A stretch of DNA of 6,203 nt from Oscillospiraceae bacterium (GTDB taxonomy: Bacteria; Bacillota; Clostridia; Oscillospirales; Ruminococcaceae), in assembly GCA_019423445.1 (NCBI GenBank), contig JAHZBJ010000097.1:1-6203 (forward strand). The letters run 5' to 3'. Position numbers and translations under genes: made by a program. Under the pieces are notes generated by a model, which saw nothing but the letters and a program-made list of their open reading frames with translations, had not been told where the DNA came from and did not search any database. Of the stretch, positions 6,032 to 6,203 are shown one piece after another (the first letter of the stretch is position 1; each line of letters opens with the position of its first letter).

Positions 6032-6203
6032 TCAGGAAAGCCCCAGCAGCCGCTGCGCATTTTGAAAAAACAGCTGGTCCCTCTGGGAGGGGGTAAGATC
6101 CAGCATATCAAAGGTAAGGGCAGAACAGCGGGTAAACAGCACCGGGTATTTGGAGCCGAAAAGGATCCGGTGGGAGGGAACATGTTCCCACGCCTTGCGG
6201 AGC
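6032..6203 (-). CDS. Amidohydrolase-family (TIM-barrel, amidohydrolase_2 type) protein, C-terminal end only
   Basis: Only the last 56 residues are in the window; the gene enters from the right edge. The segment HRILFGSKYPVLFTR followed by LTPSQRDQLFFQNAQRLLGLS matches the typical end of amidohydrolase_2 proteins (ILFGSDYP ... I..NA.RLLGL). These are metal-dependent hydrolases or decarboxylases related to ACMSD. Codon 6149-6151 gives Lys where the family usually has a metal-binding Asp (FGSDYP). The gene stops 53 bases before the ADP-ribosylglycohydrolase start with no terminator between, so it is probably the same operon. With only the C-terminus visible, substrate and integrity of the rest cannot be judged. 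Confidence 0.7.
   Translation of the reverse strand, partial: LRKAWEHVPSHRILFGSKYPVLFTRCSALTFDMLDLTPSQRDQLFFQNAQRLLGLS

Noticed and set aside
5472..6065. Plus-strand frames of about 100-200 codons opposite the ADP-ribosylglycohydrolase gene
   Set aside because: They are antisense to an intact family member and show no motifs or convincing ribosome binding sites.

Overview
The window looks like chromosomal DNA of a GC-rich member of the Clostridia, probably a gut Oscillospiraceae-type organism. The evidence is strong AGGAGG-type ribosome binding sites, a Bacillus/Clostridium-like SecA, a clostridial-type short-chain flavodoxin, a DUF3793 protein and a NifU-like/GGGtGRT gene pair. This placement is inference; no species is assigned. 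Every gene identity rests on recognising motifs in the translated sequence, not on a database search.

Left part (1-1423): the N-terminal 342 codons of secA run leftward off the window edge. Between secA and the next gene lie about 400 bases with two divergent sigma-A-type promoters. The leftward one serves secA. The rightward one is near-consensus and is followed by about 145 bases that fold into a closing stem, central bubble with a small 3'-side hairpin, and apical stem. This is the architecture of 6S RNA, and I propose it as a 6S RNA (ssrS) candidate. No terminator is visible after it, so the same transcript may also be the leader of the downstream operon.

Centre-left (1424-3300): a two-gene rightward operon encodes a NifU/IscU-like scaffold protein with an extra C-terminal region, followed by the GGGtGRT-family protein. 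A rho-independent terminator follows, then a second, perfect 19-bp hairpin that terminates the leftward operon arriving from the other side.

Centre-right (3301-4461): a leftward operon encodes a DUF3793 protein and a flavodoxin. It is driven by a near-perfect sigma-A promoter (TTGACA-17-TATAGT). Two near-identical palindromes (AGTTAGC...GCTAACT) lie just downstream of the -10 and just before the ribosome binding site. They resemble binding sites of DtxR/IdeR-type metal repressors. Together with flavodoxin, the classic substitute for ferredoxin under iron limitation, this suggests an iron-starvation operon.

Right part (4496-6203): a leftward operon encodes the C-terminal end of an amidohydrolase-family protein (entering from outside), an ADP-ribosylglycohydrolase-family protein, and a mannose-family PTS IIA protein joined to it by a 4-base ATGA overlap. 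A strong hairpin ends the operon. The set looks like a carbohydrate/PTS catabolic locus whose other parts lie outside the window. The amidohydrolase carries Lys where the family normally has a metal-binding Asp.
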